From assembly GCF_004118155.1 (NCBI RefSeq), contig NZ_SAIQ01000001.1:248001-312000 (forward strand): a DNA stretch of 64,000 nucleotides, read 5' to 3'. Shown here in pieces: positions 1 to 8,684 of this stretch (position 1 is its first letter; each line of letters begins with the position of its first letter). The DNA is from Edaphocola flava. GTDB taxonomy: Bacteria > Bacteroidota > Bacteroidia > Chitinophagales > Chitinophagaceae. The position numbers were made by a program, and so were the translations under genes. The notes beneath the pieces are model-generated. The model had not been told where the DNA came from and searched no databases. It saw only the letters and a list, made by a program, of their open reading frames with translations.

Positions 1-355
1 GGTAGTGGTACACGGCAATAAAATAGGCCGTACCATCGGCTACCCTACGGCTAACCTGCAACCGACTTACGGGGATATACTGGTGCCGGGTATCGGTATC
101 TATGCAGTAAAGGTACAGCACAAGGATCGTGTGTATAAAGGTATGATGAGCATAGGCAAGCGCCCGACCGTAACAGACGACAATATTGTGACGCTGGAAG
201 TAAACATCCTGGACTTCAATGAAGATATTTACGGAGAGAAGTTATATGTGGAGTTTATCGCTTATGTACGCGGGGAGGAGAAATTTTCCGGCCTGGAAGA
301 GCTGAAAGCACGCATTGCACAGGATGAACTGGAGATACGTGCTATACTTTCCTGA
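1..355 (+). CDS. ribF: Bifunctional riboflavin kinase/FAD synthetase, C-terminal part (partial)
   Basis: This is the 3' end of a gene that begins before the window; the frame is open from base 2. The visible 117 residues form the riboflavin kinase domain. They carry the motif GRTIGYPTANL near the start, which contributes to flavin and ATP binding, then the pattern PGIGIYAVKV and the segment VTLEVNILDF typical of the kinase barrel. The enzyme phosphorylates riboflavin to FMN, and its N-terminal half (outside the window) adenylylates FMN to FAD in the cytoplasm. The stop codon directly abuts the stop of the next gene on the opposite strand, with no bases between. The identification is firm; only the missing N-terminus is unseen. 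Confidence 0.93.
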   Translation, partial: VVVHGNKIGRTIGYPTANLQPTYGDILVPGIGIYAVKVQHKDRVYKGMMSIGKRPTVTDDNIVTLEVNILDFNEDIYGEKLYVEFIAYVRGEEKFSGLEELKARIAQDELEIRAILS

Positions 356-1336
356 TTATTCCACTTTTGAGGTGCCAATCGCACCACCACCCCATTCTAC
401 TAATACAAAACCCTTTCTTAGCGTTTGCTGTAATTGCTGCTCTGGAAGCTTTGGCGTTGTACCATCGTAGGCTTTGTATTCCATAAACACACGAATTACT
501 GTTTCCGGTTTAGGTTCTACATCCAGCGTTGAAGAATGGTCGATATCATCATTCACCCAGAAATGGATAAAATTGGTCTCATTTTTACTTAATGCCGGTA
601 ACCAGTACACTATAAAGTCGTTGATCTCCGTTTCGTTCAGACCCATCTGTGCCAGGCGTTGCTGTAAAAATGGTATAATCTCTTTGCGCGATACATAAAA
701 GCCATCCTTGTACACAAAGTGCTCTTTACCGAAATGAGTCGATCCATCCCAGAACAGGTAGTTATAATTACGGCCATCGGCCTTGTTTTTCAGCTTCCCA
801 TCCGGACTCGCCACTACATTCCAGCCATCTTTGTATTCGGGAAAGGTATTGAGCACCGTACCCTTGAAGGTATGCTTAATCGAAACGGCTGTTTCCTGCT
901 CGGGATAGAGGTAGATAGCGGGTTTCATGACATATGCATTCGGATCCAGTTTCTGACCATAAACTACAAAATACAATTCTACATCTATAGAATCAGATTT
1001 AACCTTCTCTATTGCAACAATATCGTTCTTATCACCGGATGGAAATTTCACGAACTCCAGAAATTTGTATTTTTTCAACTGCTGTTGATCCAAGGTCAAT
1101 TCAAATGCAGAAGTGCTGCCCCAGGCAAATGTATCCTTACGTCTTCCATCTTCCTTTTCCTTAAGAAAGATGACATATGAAGCACATTCTTCATAGTACT
1201 CAGTATCTACCTGTTCTCCATCTATCGTATCTAGTCCGTTGCTCCATTCATACACCTTACCCTTAATTGTTTTCTGTGCTGTAGCAGTGTATACGAATCC
1301 GATAAGGCAAATAATGCCTGCTATTATGTTTTTCAT
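356..1336 (-). CDS. Secreted protein with KPAIYLYPE-type C-terminal domain (paralog 1)
   Basis: A 326-residue protein with a clear N-terminal signal peptide ending in ATAQ, so it is exported. Residues 22-130 are a poorly conserved N-terminal part. From about residue 137 a domain starts with KPAIYLYPEQE and runs to the C-terminus with many aromatic and acidic residues (YNYLFWDG, FIVYWLPAL, FIHFWVNDD). I recognise the KPxIYLYP motif as recurring in exported bacterial proteins, but I know of no assigned function. The gene is the downstream member of a tandem pair with the gene at 1358-2311. Their C-terminal halves differ at only about 16 of 190 residues, while the N-terminal parts are clearly diverged. 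It is probably co-transcribed with its paralog, since only 21 bp separate them. Function unknown. Confidence 0.8.
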   Translation of the reverse strand: MKNIIAGIICLIGFVYTATAQKTIKGKVYEWSNGLDTIDGEQVDTEYYEECASYVIFLKEKEDGRRKDTFAWGSTSAFELTLDQQQLKKYKFLEFVKFPSGDKNDIVAIEKVKSDSIDVELYFVVYGQKLDPNAYVMKPAIYLYPEQETAVSIKHTFKGTVLNTFPEYKDGWNVVASPDGKLKNKADGRNYNYLFWDGSTHFGKEHFVYKDGFYVSRKEIIPFLQQRLAQMGLNETEINDFIVYWLPALSKNETNFIHFWVNDDIDHSSTLDVEPKPETVIRVFMEYKAYDGTTPKLPEQQLQQTLRKGFVLVEWGGGAIGTSKVE

Positions 1337-1357
1337 AAATCCTTAATGTATCTGTGA

Positions 1358-2311
1358 TTACTCTAGTCTTCCGCTACCGATGGTTCCACCACCCCATTCT
1401 ACTAACACAAAACCCTTTCTTACCGTTTGCGGCAACTGCTGCTCTGGAAGCTTTGGCGTTTTACCATCGTAGGCTTTGTATTCCATAAAGATGCGAATAA
1501 CCGTCTCGGGGTTGGGAGTGACCGAAAGTTTTGAAGAGTGGTCTATATCATCATTCACCCAGAAGTGGATGAAATTGGTTTCATTTTTGTTCAGTGCTGG
1601 TAACCAATACACGATAAAATCGTTGATCTCCGTTTCGTTCAGACCCATCTGTGCCAGGCGTTGCTGTAAAAATGGTATAATCTCTTTGCGCGATACATAA
1701 AAGCCATCCTTGTACGCAAAGTGCTCTTTACCGAAATGAGTCGATCCATCCCAGAACAGGTAGTTATAACTACGACCATCGGCCTTGTTTTTAAGCTTCC
1801 CATCCGGACTAGCCACTACATTCCAGCCATCTTTATATTCGGGGAAGGTATTGAGTACGGTACCCTTGAACGTATGCTTTATGGAAACAGCTGTTTCCTG
1901 TTCAGGATATAGATAGATGGCGGGTTTTAATACCTGCACTTCTCCATCATACTCATAATTAAGCCTCCGTAGGATAACATCTATCGAATCCGGGCCTATA
2001 TCCTTTATTTTCAATACACGGTACGTACCGCCCCAAAGAGACCCAAATTCTATGAACTTATATTTTCGTAGCTGTTCCTTAGTCAGGGTAAATGCAAAAG
2101 CTGCTGTATCGCTACCGGCAATTCTTAAACCTTCTTCACTGAATCTATGCTTTCTTAGTACTACATCGTAATAGCGAGCCTCTACAAATTCCTTATTATC
2201 TCCTAGAGAATTTTCCTCGTCCGGCTCATACACCTTCCCCTTAATCGTCTTCTGTGCCGAAGCCGTATTGGCCAGGCTCAGCAGACAAAGCATTAATACT
2301 ATTTTCCTCAT
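1358..2311 (-). CDS. Secreted protein with KPAIYLYPE-type C-terminal domain (paralog 2)
   Basis: A 317-residue exported protein whose signal peptide ends at NTASAQ. The first 10 mature residues (KTIKGKVYE) match paralog 1. The next ~100 residues diverge, and from the KPAIYLYPEQE motif (about residue 127) to the end it is almost the same as the product of 356-1336. At DNA level the two share a stretch of roughly 150 bp with a single mismatch, offset by 1002 bp (around 619-770 against 1621-1772). This suggests recent duplication or ongoing gene conversion limited to the C-terminal domain. It lies 12 bp downstream of dnaX on the same strand and could be expressed from read-through. No function can be assigned. 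Confidence 0.8.
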   Translation of the reverse strand: MRKIVLMLCLLSLANTASAQKTIKGKVYEPDEENSLGDNKEFVEARYYDVVLRKHRFSEEGLRIAGSDTAAFAFTLTKEQLRKYKFIEFGSLWGGTYRVLKIKDIGPDSIDVILRRLNYEYDGEVQVLKPAIYLYPEQETAVSIKHTFKGTVLNTFPEYKDGWNVVASPDGKLKNKADGRSYNYLFWDGSTHFGKEHFAYKDGFYVSRKEIIPFLQQRLAQMGLNETEINDFIVYWLPALNKNETNFIHFWVNDDIDHSSKLSVTPNPETVIRIFMEYKAYDGKTPKLPEQQLPQTVRKGFVLVEWGGGTIGSGRLE

Positions 2312-2323
2312 TGTGTTTATAAA

Positions 2324-4144
2324 TTATCCTATATCCAGGCGCAGCTGGTCTTTGAGTTGTTTTAAAAGCGGATTTTGTCTGACCATCAGATCGAACTGAT
2401 CCGATTTGGAGATGGATTGTACTTTAGGTGCCTGGCTTACTGCTGTAGGATCAAGGATCGCAATTACCCTCAGGTCTTTGTTATTGGTTTCCTGCTTGCA
2501 GAAATCGCGGATGGCATCTGTATTACCGGAAGCATAGATCAGTCCGATATTACTGTTGCAGACCAGTATAATCTCATCCGGCGCATTGATCTGTACCGTA
2601 GCACTGGCCAGGTTTGTGGCCTGCAATACTTTCTCTGAATCATGCTTCAGACGATCAATATAGCGGGCATACAAATCCTTCGCGATATCCAGCGTCAGGG
2701 CTATTGTTTCCTGTGGAACAACGGCTTGTGAAGCCTGCTCTTGTATCTGTTGCAGGAAGTTCTTACCTAATTTAGGCTTAGGTGGACCGGAAGGGCCTGC
2801 CGGTGGTGGAGCCGAAGGGGCAGAGGCCTGTGGAGGAGTACTTACCGGAGCCTGTGCCTGCACTGGTGGTACTGCGGCCGGTGGAGGCGGCGTATATACA
2901 GGAGCAGGTGCCTGGTAGGCCTCCTGTTGTACTGATGCTGGCGGGGCTGCCGGAGTTGATGTTGCTACCGCAGCAGCCGGTGCCGGATTATTTACAGGCT
3001 GGCTATATTTTTTTTTTGCATCTTCTGCAATAGAAGATGTATCCAGCACATTGTTCAGATAACAGAGTTTAATAAAGGTGACTTCGAGATGTAATCTCTT
3101 GTTCAGCGTAGTCTTATAATTGATTTCTGCTTCATTAAGGATATTCAGTGCCGACACAATATATTCTGTGGCGATCATCTGTGCCTTTTCGAAGAACATG
3201 CGTTTATGTGCTTCGGGAATATCCAGCAGCATAGTCATCTTAGGATCCTTACACAGTAAGAGGTCGCGCAGGTGCTCGGCAAAGCCGTTAATAATCGCAT
3301 CGCCCTCAAATCCACGCTGGTACACCGATTCCAGTTGCAGTAATACACTGGCAATATCGGTGCTCATAACCGCATCCAATTGTTTGAAATAGAAACTGGC
3401 ATCGAGCAGGTTCAGGTGCTCTACAGTCTGATCATACGTCAGGTGCCCGTTACTGAAGCTGGAGATACGGTCCATTATGGACAGTGCATCACGCATACAG
3501 CCCTCGCTCTTCTGCGCAATGATGTGCAGCCCTGCCTCTTCTGCCACCAGGTTTTCTTTGATACAGATACCATTCAGGTGAGCTACAATATCATTGGTCT
3601 GAATGCGCTTAAAGTCAAATATCTGACAACGGGACAGGATCGTAGGCAAGATCTTGTGCTTCTCCGTTGTAGCCAGGATAAATATAGCATAAGAAGGCGG
3701 TTCTTCCAGTGTCTTCAGGAAGGCATTGAAGGCCGCTGTACTGAGCATGTGTACCTCATCTATGATATACACTTTGTACTTTCCTACCTGGGGGGCAAAG
3801 CGCACCTGCTCGGTAAGGGCACGGATATCATCTACAGAGTTGTTAGAGGCCGCATCGAGTTCAAATACGTTGAAAGAGCTGTTTTCATTAAAAGTCAGAC
3901 AGGTGTCACAGGTGCCACAGGCTTCTGTTTCTGCAGTGGGACGCTCACAGTTGATCGTCTTGGCCAGGATACGGGCACAGGTCGTCTTCCCTACTCCGCG
4001 CGGACCGCAGAAGAGGTAAGCATGTGCCAGATGCTCGGTTTTGATCGCATTTTTCAATGTGGTCGTGATATGCGATTGCCCTACAACCGTTTCAAAGGTT
4101 TGGGGGCGGTATTTACGTGCAGAAACTAAGTATTGTGCAGACAT
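2324..4144 (-). CDS. dnaX: DNA polymerase III subunit gamma/tau
   Basis: The clamp-loader ATPase of DNA polymerase III, which loads the sliding clamp and (as tau) binds the polymerase. The 606-residue product has Walker A GPRGVGKTT at about residues 47-55, four zinc-binding cysteines (C66, C76, C79, C82), Walker B YIIDEVHML, and the sensor 1 ATTEKHKILPTILSRCQ segment. A proline/alanine-rich linker at about 385-460 separates the AAA+ part from a C-terminal domain that fits tau. ATG at 4144 is preferred over a TTG one codon upstream because the family starts with an MSxQYLVxARKYRP-like segment. I saw no obvious programmed frameshift signal. Its start faces the upstream spacer 4145-4296. Confidence 0.95.
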   Translation of the reverse strand: MSAQYLVSARKYRPQTFETVVGQSHITTTLKNAIKTEHLAHAYLFCGPRGVGKTTCARILAKTINCERPTAETEACGTCDTCLTFNENSSFNVFELDAASNNSVDDIRALTEQVRFAPQVGKYKVYIIDEVHMLSTAAFNAFLKTLEEPPSYAIFILATTEKHKILPTILSRCQIFDFKRIQTNDIVAHLNGICIKENLVAEEAGLHIIAQKSEGCMRDALSIMDRISSFSNGHLTYDQTVEHLNLLDASFYFKQLDAVMSTDIASVLLQLESVYQRGFEGDAIINGFAEHLRDLLLCKDPKMTMLLDIPEAHKRMFFEKAQMIATEYIVSALNILNEAEINYKTTLNKRLHLEVTFIKLCYLNNVLDTSSIAEDAKKKYSQPVNNPAPAAAVATSTPAAPPASVQQEAYQAPAPVYTPPPPAAVPPVQAQAPVSTPPQASAPSAPPPAGPSGPPKPKLGKNFLQQIQEQASQAVVPQETIALTLDIAKDLYARYIDRLKHDSEKVLQATNLASATVQINAPDEIILVCNSNIGLIYASGNTDAIRDFCKQETNNKDLRVIAILDPTAVSQAPKVQSISKSDQFDLMVRQNPLLKQLKDQLRLDIG

Positions 4145-4248
4145 CAATTACAACAGATCAAAATATCAACAGGAGGAACGAAAATGTTCCTTATTATCCC
4201 TGCAATTTCTGTCATTTTGAGCAATTTACAAAATAGGGTTTCCCCCAT

Positions 4249-4279
4249 TAAAAAAGAGGGCTGCAATTGCAGCCCTCTT
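4249..4279 (-). terminator. Rho-independent terminator after the 4297-5019 gene
   Basis: A near-perfect palindrome at 4254-4279 (arms gagggctgca/tgcagccctc) is followed, in minus-strand reading, by a run of six T. It lies 18 bp past the stop of the minus-strand gene at 4297-5019 and upstream of dnaX, so it separates the two units. Confidence 0.8.
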
Positions 4280-4296
4280 CCTGTATGATCTTTGTT

Positions 4297-5019
4297 TTAC
4301 GCTTTAAACGGTATAGCTGTCGGTACACGCAGGTGGGGGTATTTCTGCCCCAGTACGTATAGGAAATGATTGGCCACTACAATATTTTCTACCTGTTTAT
4401 GCGGACTCATGGTCAGTGCATTACCGCCACTACTGGCAAAATTGAACAGGAGCATATTGTAAATGTCCATAACCACCTCGCCGTCTTCTGTAGGTAAATA
4501 TAATTTGTACAGTTTCAGGTCGAACTTACCGAATTTGGCCTGTGCCCTGGCCATTCCGCTCAAGGGTTTCTCCTCAATGCGGGCCTGTTGCAGGCGGAAC
4601 GGTTCAAAAACGATGTGCTTGGTAATGTCGCCATCGGTATCGGTATCCATCAGGTGCAGCGCTCCCCCGCTTAATACAAGGTATTTGGGTGTTTGTACTG
4701 TTCTGAATTTTACCGTGCCCAGTGTAGCCAGCCCTTTCAGGGTGTCTTTGGCAATATCTTTGGCCTGGTCTTTGCCGGTATACTGTGTATTGGCATAGGT
4801 AAATGCATCTGCAGGCTGATCGCCCAGTTGCTTTTTCACAAAAGCATACTCTGTTTCTAACAGGCGGTCTTTATAGGACGGTGCCTGCCTAGCCTCTTCG
4901 TCCATATCCAGGTGTTCCATTACATTCAGCAGCTTTCTGCGGCGCTGATAAGTGATGTAGAAAAAGGCTCCGTAAATGACAGCCATAATGACCACAACAT
5001 ATAAAATAGTATTGTACAT
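4297..5019 (-). CDS. Membrane-anchored hypothetical protein
   Basis: A 240-residue protein with one N-terminal transmembrane helix (about residues 5-22, TILYVVVIMAVIYGAFFYI) followed directly by the basic stretch YQRRRK, which predicts a cytoplasmic C-terminal body. The soluble part has no motif I recognise. It contains a segment TVQTPKYLVLSGGALHLMDTD that reads like a small beta domain. It starts 27 bp downstream of the lipoprotein gene at 5047-5532, so the two likely form an operon ending at the hairpin at 4249-4279. Function unknown. Confidence 0.7.
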   Translation of the reverse strand: MYNTILYVVVIMAVIYGAFFYITYQRRRKLLNVMEHLDMDEEARQAPSYKDRLLETEYAFVKKQLGDQPADAFTYANTQYTGKDQAKDIAKDTLKGLATLGTVKFRTVQTPKYLVLSGGALHLMDTDTDGDITKHIVFEPFRLQQARIEEKPLSGMARAQAKFGKFDLKLYKLYLPTEDGEVVMDIYNMLLFNFASSGGNALTMSPHKQVENIVVANHFLYVLGQKYPHLRVPTAIPFKA

Positions 5020-5046
5020 ATGCGTCCTTTAATTAAAAATAAGAAA

Positions 5047-5532
5047 TTAAGCAGATTGCGGGGTAACCGGAGTTTTTTTAGATGGTATCAGCCCCCAGAT
5101 AATGAATAAAATAATGAGTACAGCAACAAGCTTTCCGCCATAACGTGTGTAAAATCCCAGTTTATTCAGCTTATTTTTATCCAGTTTATTTTCGTCAAGT
5201 ATGGTCTGCAGTTCCTGATCAGATAATTCGTAAAAGCTCTGATCAGTCTCGTTATATCCTACCAGTTTAGGCTCCTGGGTTACCCATAATGGTAATAACC
5301 AGGCTATATTAAATTCTTTGTGAAAAGTAGCAAGGTCGAGGTACTGGCTTTTAGTGTTCATCATTTTAGAACCTTCTTTGATCAGGTATTCGTCCGTGTC
5401 GGGCAGGTCAGCGACTTTAGTCAGTGCCTCGCGCTCTCCGAAAGGGATACGCGCACGGGCTTCGGATTTCTGTACACAACCAAAGATAGCAAGGGATAGG
5501 GTCAGGGCAATAGGGATTAAGCGTTTCTTCAT
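5047..5532 (-). CDS. Small lipoprotein with C-terminal transmembrane segment
   Basis: The product from ATG 5532 is 161 residues. It begins with a lipoprotein signal (MKKRLIPIALTLSLAIFGC, lipid-modified Cys at 19). A longer frame runs to 5574, but its extra 14 residues would precede the signal peptide, so the inner ATG is preferred. The middle is polar and charged and holds no known motif. Near the C-terminus a hydrophobic helix (LVAVLIILFIIWGLIP) precedes a short basic tail. A lipid anchor plus a C-terminal helix would place both ends at the inner membrane. It is upstream of, and probably co-transcribed with, the membrane protein at 4297-5019. Function unknown. Confidence 0.7.
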   Translation of the reverse strand: MKKRLIPIALTLSLAIFGCVQKSEARARIPFGEREALTKVADLPDTDEYLIKEGSKMMNTKSQYLDLATFHKEFNIAWLLPLWVTQEPKLVGYNETDQSFYELSDQELQTILDENKLDKNKLNKLGFYTRYGGKLVAVLIILFIIWGLIPSKKTPVTPQSA

Positions 5533-5599
5533 GATTTCTTGTTTGAGTTTAGTTATTGATTGGTTATATTTCACGAAGATAAGAGCAAAGCATTAAAAA

Positions 5600-5636
5600 A
5601 ATACACCCCAGCTTAAATCTTAAGCTGGGGTGTATT
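5600..5636 (-). terminator. Rho-independent terminator after T9SS protein gene
   Basis: A perfect 17-bp stem (arms around cacccc-agcttaa and its complement) has a 3-base loop. In minus-strand reading it is followed by a T run (about seven T at 5594-5600). It lies 19 bp past the stop of the minus-strand gene at 5655-7907. Confidence 0.85.
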
Positions 5637-5654
5637 AATTACACTATCAATTAA

Positions 5655-7907
5655 TTATAATTTAACAAATTTAACATTTTGCACTATTCCTGCCTCTATA
5701 CGGATGATATAATTACCCGCAGTCAGGGCACTTACGTCCAGGTTATAGGTCTTGCCGGTAGCTTTGTTTCTGATCAGTTCCTTACCGTTAAGGTCAGTAA
5801 CAATGATTGTAGCAGCGGCATCCGTTGCCAGGTTAATGGTAATATTATCCTGCACTGAAGGATTAGGATATACTGCAATCTGCGCTGCGCTGGTATTGTT
5901 GATCAGTACAATTCCGGACGTTTTGCTGCTGCCGTCAAAGTCTGTCTGTACCAGTTTATAATAATGCTTAGCAGCACCTGCATCTTTATGGATGAACTGG
6001 TATGCCAGGACTGCATGGCTGTTGCCCTCTGTAGCCAGAGAGGATACAAACCCGATTTTGCTGAAGTTTTTACCATCTGTTGCGTGCATAATGTCAAAAC
6101 CACGGTTGTTTTGCTCCATCGCTGTAGACCAGTTCAGGATGTTATTGCCCTGCTGTGCATATCCTTCAAAAGAAGTAAGCTGCACCGGCAGAGGAACGGA
6201 ACTACTACCGATGGTGAACGGACTGAAGGCAGCTACACCGAAGGCAGTTACCGTACCATCGCTGGCCGTACCTGTAACCGTTTCGCCCAAAGGCTCCCAG
6301 GCATTAGCAGTGCTGTTGAAGTGCGCCAGACGTACATCTGCCGGATTGATTACATTAGAACTGCTGCCCCAGGTCAGGGTCACATCCGCGTCGGCTGTAC
6401 CGCTGCGGTTGATATCCCAGTATTCGCTGTTGGTCACCGCATCTAAACGTCCACTTACGGTAGTATTGCCATAACCGGCATTAAAGTATTCGGCAGTATA
6501 GGTTGTCGCTGCAGTAGAAACCGGCTTAATGATCACCGGGCGATATACACCGGCCTTACCTACCGGCAGGGTAAATGTTGTAACGGTATTGCTGCTCTTA
6601 GCCACCGGGCCATCGATATATGCAGTTGCACTGCCACCGGTAATTTGTGCGTCATTGCCCAGTTGCAATAATGCCGAAGCAGAAGTATGCAGGATACTGC
6701 CCAGGCTTACCGTACCATTAACGGTTACATTACCTGGCAGTTGTTTTTCACCACCGGAAATAACCAGGTTGTTATAGGTAATATCGGAAATAAACTGGGT
6801 AACGGTAGCATTATACTCAATCGTAGAGGCATTGTTGATGGTTACATCTGACATACGGAAGGTGCTTATAGTGCTGCCGGAAAGACCGTATTCATTGGTG
6901 CTTTTTACAGAACCGTTCAGTATAACCGGTTTAGTGGTAGCCAGTACATGATCTGCTGCTGCCAGCACACCATCAACTTTCAGTGTATCGGCGCTTTCAT
7001 CAGCAGTCATGGTAACGGTATGTGCAGACTGGATAGTCACTACATTGCCGGAACCCGGTTTCTGTGTAGCATCGGACCAGGTAGGCGGGGTTGTTACAGA
7101 AAGATATTGCCAGGTAGCTGCAGTATTATAATCGCCGCTCGCTTTAGATCTGAACGGAGCTGTTCCGATCGGATTGGTTGCTGCCGGTACTGTCCAGTTG
7201 ATCGTTACATCATCAATAGACAATCCGTGATCATTACCGGAGTGATCCGGATCATCCCATTTCAGCATAATATACTGTCCCGGAGCCAGACTTAAGCCGG
7301 TTAAGGCTGTGGCAGAAATTGCCGTTCTGTTAGCCGCCGAATTACCATTAATGGCATTGGTAGTATTATTGGCACCCGGACCATTTGTCTGTGGGCTGGT
7401 AAAGTTCAGTGCCGAAACCGCTGTCCAACCACTGGTAGTGGTTGGCTGCAGATCATTGATCACACCATTAGCTGTTTTGTAATAAAAAGATACGGTTTGC
7501 GCACCCGCACCGGCTGCGTTTCTCCATTGCTCGCCTGTATAGGCAACCGTTATATTAGTAATCGTCTGCGTTGAATTATTGCGCAGCAATACACCATAAG
7601 CAAAGTCTCCTGCTGCGGCATTGCCGGAACCCAGAGAGCCCAGGGCGCGGTCGCTGTTGCTGGTTGTACCGTAACTGTAAAGCCCACCAGAATTTAATCC
7701 TCCATCAGAAACCAGGATACTTGTACCATTACCGGTACGCTGTGCATACCAGCTGGAAATCGTACTATTGTCCGCCCAGGTACCGCTAGAACTGGCCGGA
7801 AGTGTGTTAAAGGCTTGCGTATAGCTGTTTGTGGCAGTCATACTCACTTGTGCAAAACCTGCATTACCGGCCAAAGCCAGTAAAACTAAACTGTAAATGC
7901 TCTTCAT
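5655..7907 (-). CDS. Secreted protein with type A type-IX-secretion sorting domain
   Basis: A 750-residue exported protein starting at ATG 7907 with signal peptide MKSIYSLVLLALAGNAGFAQ. The upstream in-frame extension is not needed. The N-terminal ~250 residues are rich in Ser, Thr, Asn and Gly and look like a beta-sandwich domain. The middle carries Ser/Thr/Asn-rich segments (SAHTVTMTADES, NGSVKSTNEYG) common in adhesin-like proteins. A segment at about 590-660 (VQLTSFEGYAQQGNNILNWSTAMEQNNRGFDI) is a fibronectin-III-like domain often seen just before the sorting domain. The last ~75 residues (VYPNPSVQDNITI ... GNYIIRIEAGIVQNVKFVKL) are the T9SS type A sorting signal. It is thus sent across the outer membrane and probably attached to or released from the surface. 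The substrate is unknown. Confidence 0.85.
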   Translation of the reverse strand: MKSIYSLVLLALAGNAGFAQVSMTATNSYTQAFNTLPASSSGTWADNSTISSWYAQRTGNGTSILVSDGGLNSGGLYSYGTTSNSDRALGSLGSGNAAAGDFAYGVLLRNNSTQTITNITVAYTGEQWRNAAGAGAQTVSFYYKTANGVINDLQPTTTSGWTAVSALNFTSPQTNGPGANNTTNAINGNSAANRTAISATALTGLSLAPGQYIMLKWDDPDHSGNDHGLSIDDVTINWTVPAATNPIGTAPFRSKASGDYNTAATWQYLSVTTPPTWSDATQKPGSGNVVTIQSAHTVTMTADESADTLKVDGVLAAADHVLATTKPVILNGSVKSTNEYGLSGSTISTFRMSDVTINNASTIEYNATVTQFISDITYNNLVISGGEKQLPGNVTVNGTVSLGSILHTSASALLQLGNDAQITGGSATAYIDGPVAKSSNTVTTFTLPVGKAGVYRPVIIKPVSTAATTYTAEYFNAGYGNTTVSGRLDAVTNSEYWDINRSGTADADVTLTWGSSSNVINPADVRLAHFNSTANAWEPLGETVTGTASDGTVTAFGVAAFSPFTIGSSSVPLPVQLTSFEGYAQQGNNILNWSTAMEQNNRGFDIMHATDGKNFSKIGFVSSLATEGNSHAVLAYQFIHKDAGAAKHYYKLVQTDFDGSSKTSGIVLINNTSAAQIAVYPNPSVQDNITINLATDAAATIIVTDLNGKELIRNKATGKTYNLDVSALTAGNYIIRIEAGIVQNVKFVKL

Positions 7908-8000
7908 ACAAATTATAATTTTAATATATATTTGCAAAACTAGAAGAGTTATATCACCTTAGAATGTCCATATAATTAATAAATTGTAAAGTATGTTTAT

Positions 8001-8051
8001 AACAAAAAAGGAGCCTTATCTGCGGACTGCAGATAAGGCTCCTTTTTTGTT
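8001..8051 (-). terminator. Strong terminator hairpin after receiver-domain gene
   Basis: A perfect 23-bp inverted repeat with a 5-base loop, whose outer ends are A-rich on one side and T-rich on the other. It sits 23 bp past the stop of the minus-strand gene at 8074-8589 and ends that transcript. Its symmetry means it could also stop plus-strand transcription. Confidence 0.88.
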
Positions 8052-8073
8052 ATAAATTATTCCGGCGGTGCGT

Positions 8074-8589
8074 TTATTGCGCGTCCAGGATAGGCTTCAG
8101 GAACATGAAGAATACGGCTCCTAAAACGATCAGTCCGATCACGATGGTCAGCAGGGTGATGGTACGTTTGTACCCTTCATTTACAATTTTCAGCTTATGT
8201 ATTTCGCTGGCATTGTTGATTACATTTTCAATGCGCGGGAAAGCACTCTCTCCCTTTACAATGTAATCGAAGGCTCCGTACTTCATTGTATCTACAGCCA
8301 CATCTATTTTATCCTGTCCGGACAGGATGATCACCTGTGTCTCCGGGTTTTTGTCCTTGATTTCTTTAAGTACGTCTACACCGTTCTTTGCATTTTGCAA
8401 ATGAGCGTTCAGATGGTAGTCCAGTACAACGATTTCGGGGTTCAGGTGCATTTGCGCCATAGCCTCTTCTCCGTTATCGAATACTTTGATCTCGTATGTG
8501 TATCGTTCTGTTAAAAAGTCTTTCAACATTTCGTTTTGGATAGGCTCGTCGTCTACCAAGAATACGTAACGTTTGTCTGAAAGTGCCAT
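8074..8589 (-). CDS. Receiver-domain protein with C-terminal membrane tail
   Basis: A 171-residue protein. Residues 5-128 are a CheY-like receiver: acidic pair D13-D14, phospho-acceptor D57 (IVVLDYH), S90 (LSGQ) and K112 (IVKG) are all present, so it should be phosphorylated. In place of a DNA-binding or enzymatic output domain, residues 144-165 form one hydrophobic helix (LLTIVIGLIVLGAVFFMFL) ending in a short tail. This predicts a tail-anchored receiver held at the inner membrane. No histidine kinase is next to it; neighbours are a T9SS protein gene and mutA. It may act as a phosphate sink or in a phosphorelay at the membrane. The receiver call is firm; the tail-anchor topology is inferred from hydrophobicity. 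Confidence 0.88.
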   Translation of the reverse strand: MALSDKRYVFLVDDEPIQNEMLKDFLTERYTYEIKVFDNGEEAMAQMHLNPEIVVLDYHLNAHLQNAKNGVDVLKEIKDKNPETQVIILSGQDKIDVAVDTMKYGAFDYIVKGESAFPRIENVINNASEIHKLKIVNEGYKRTITLLTIVIGLIVLGAVFFMFLKPILDAQ

Positions 8590-8684
8590 ATGAGTGATTG
8601 TTTTGTTGTAATTCCCCCGAATATATAACGCATTTTTTTAAAATGCAAGTTTATACTACAATAATTTTATCACGACATAGTGAA

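Noticed and set aside
3380-4129. A 249-codon frame antisense to dnaX
   Set aside because: It lies wholly inside the highly conserved dnaX gene on the other strand and shows no protein-like pattern.
2324-4144. Programmed frameshift producing gamma from dnaX
   Set aside because: No slippery A-rich heptamer with a downstream hairpin was seen at a position that would give a gamma-sized product.
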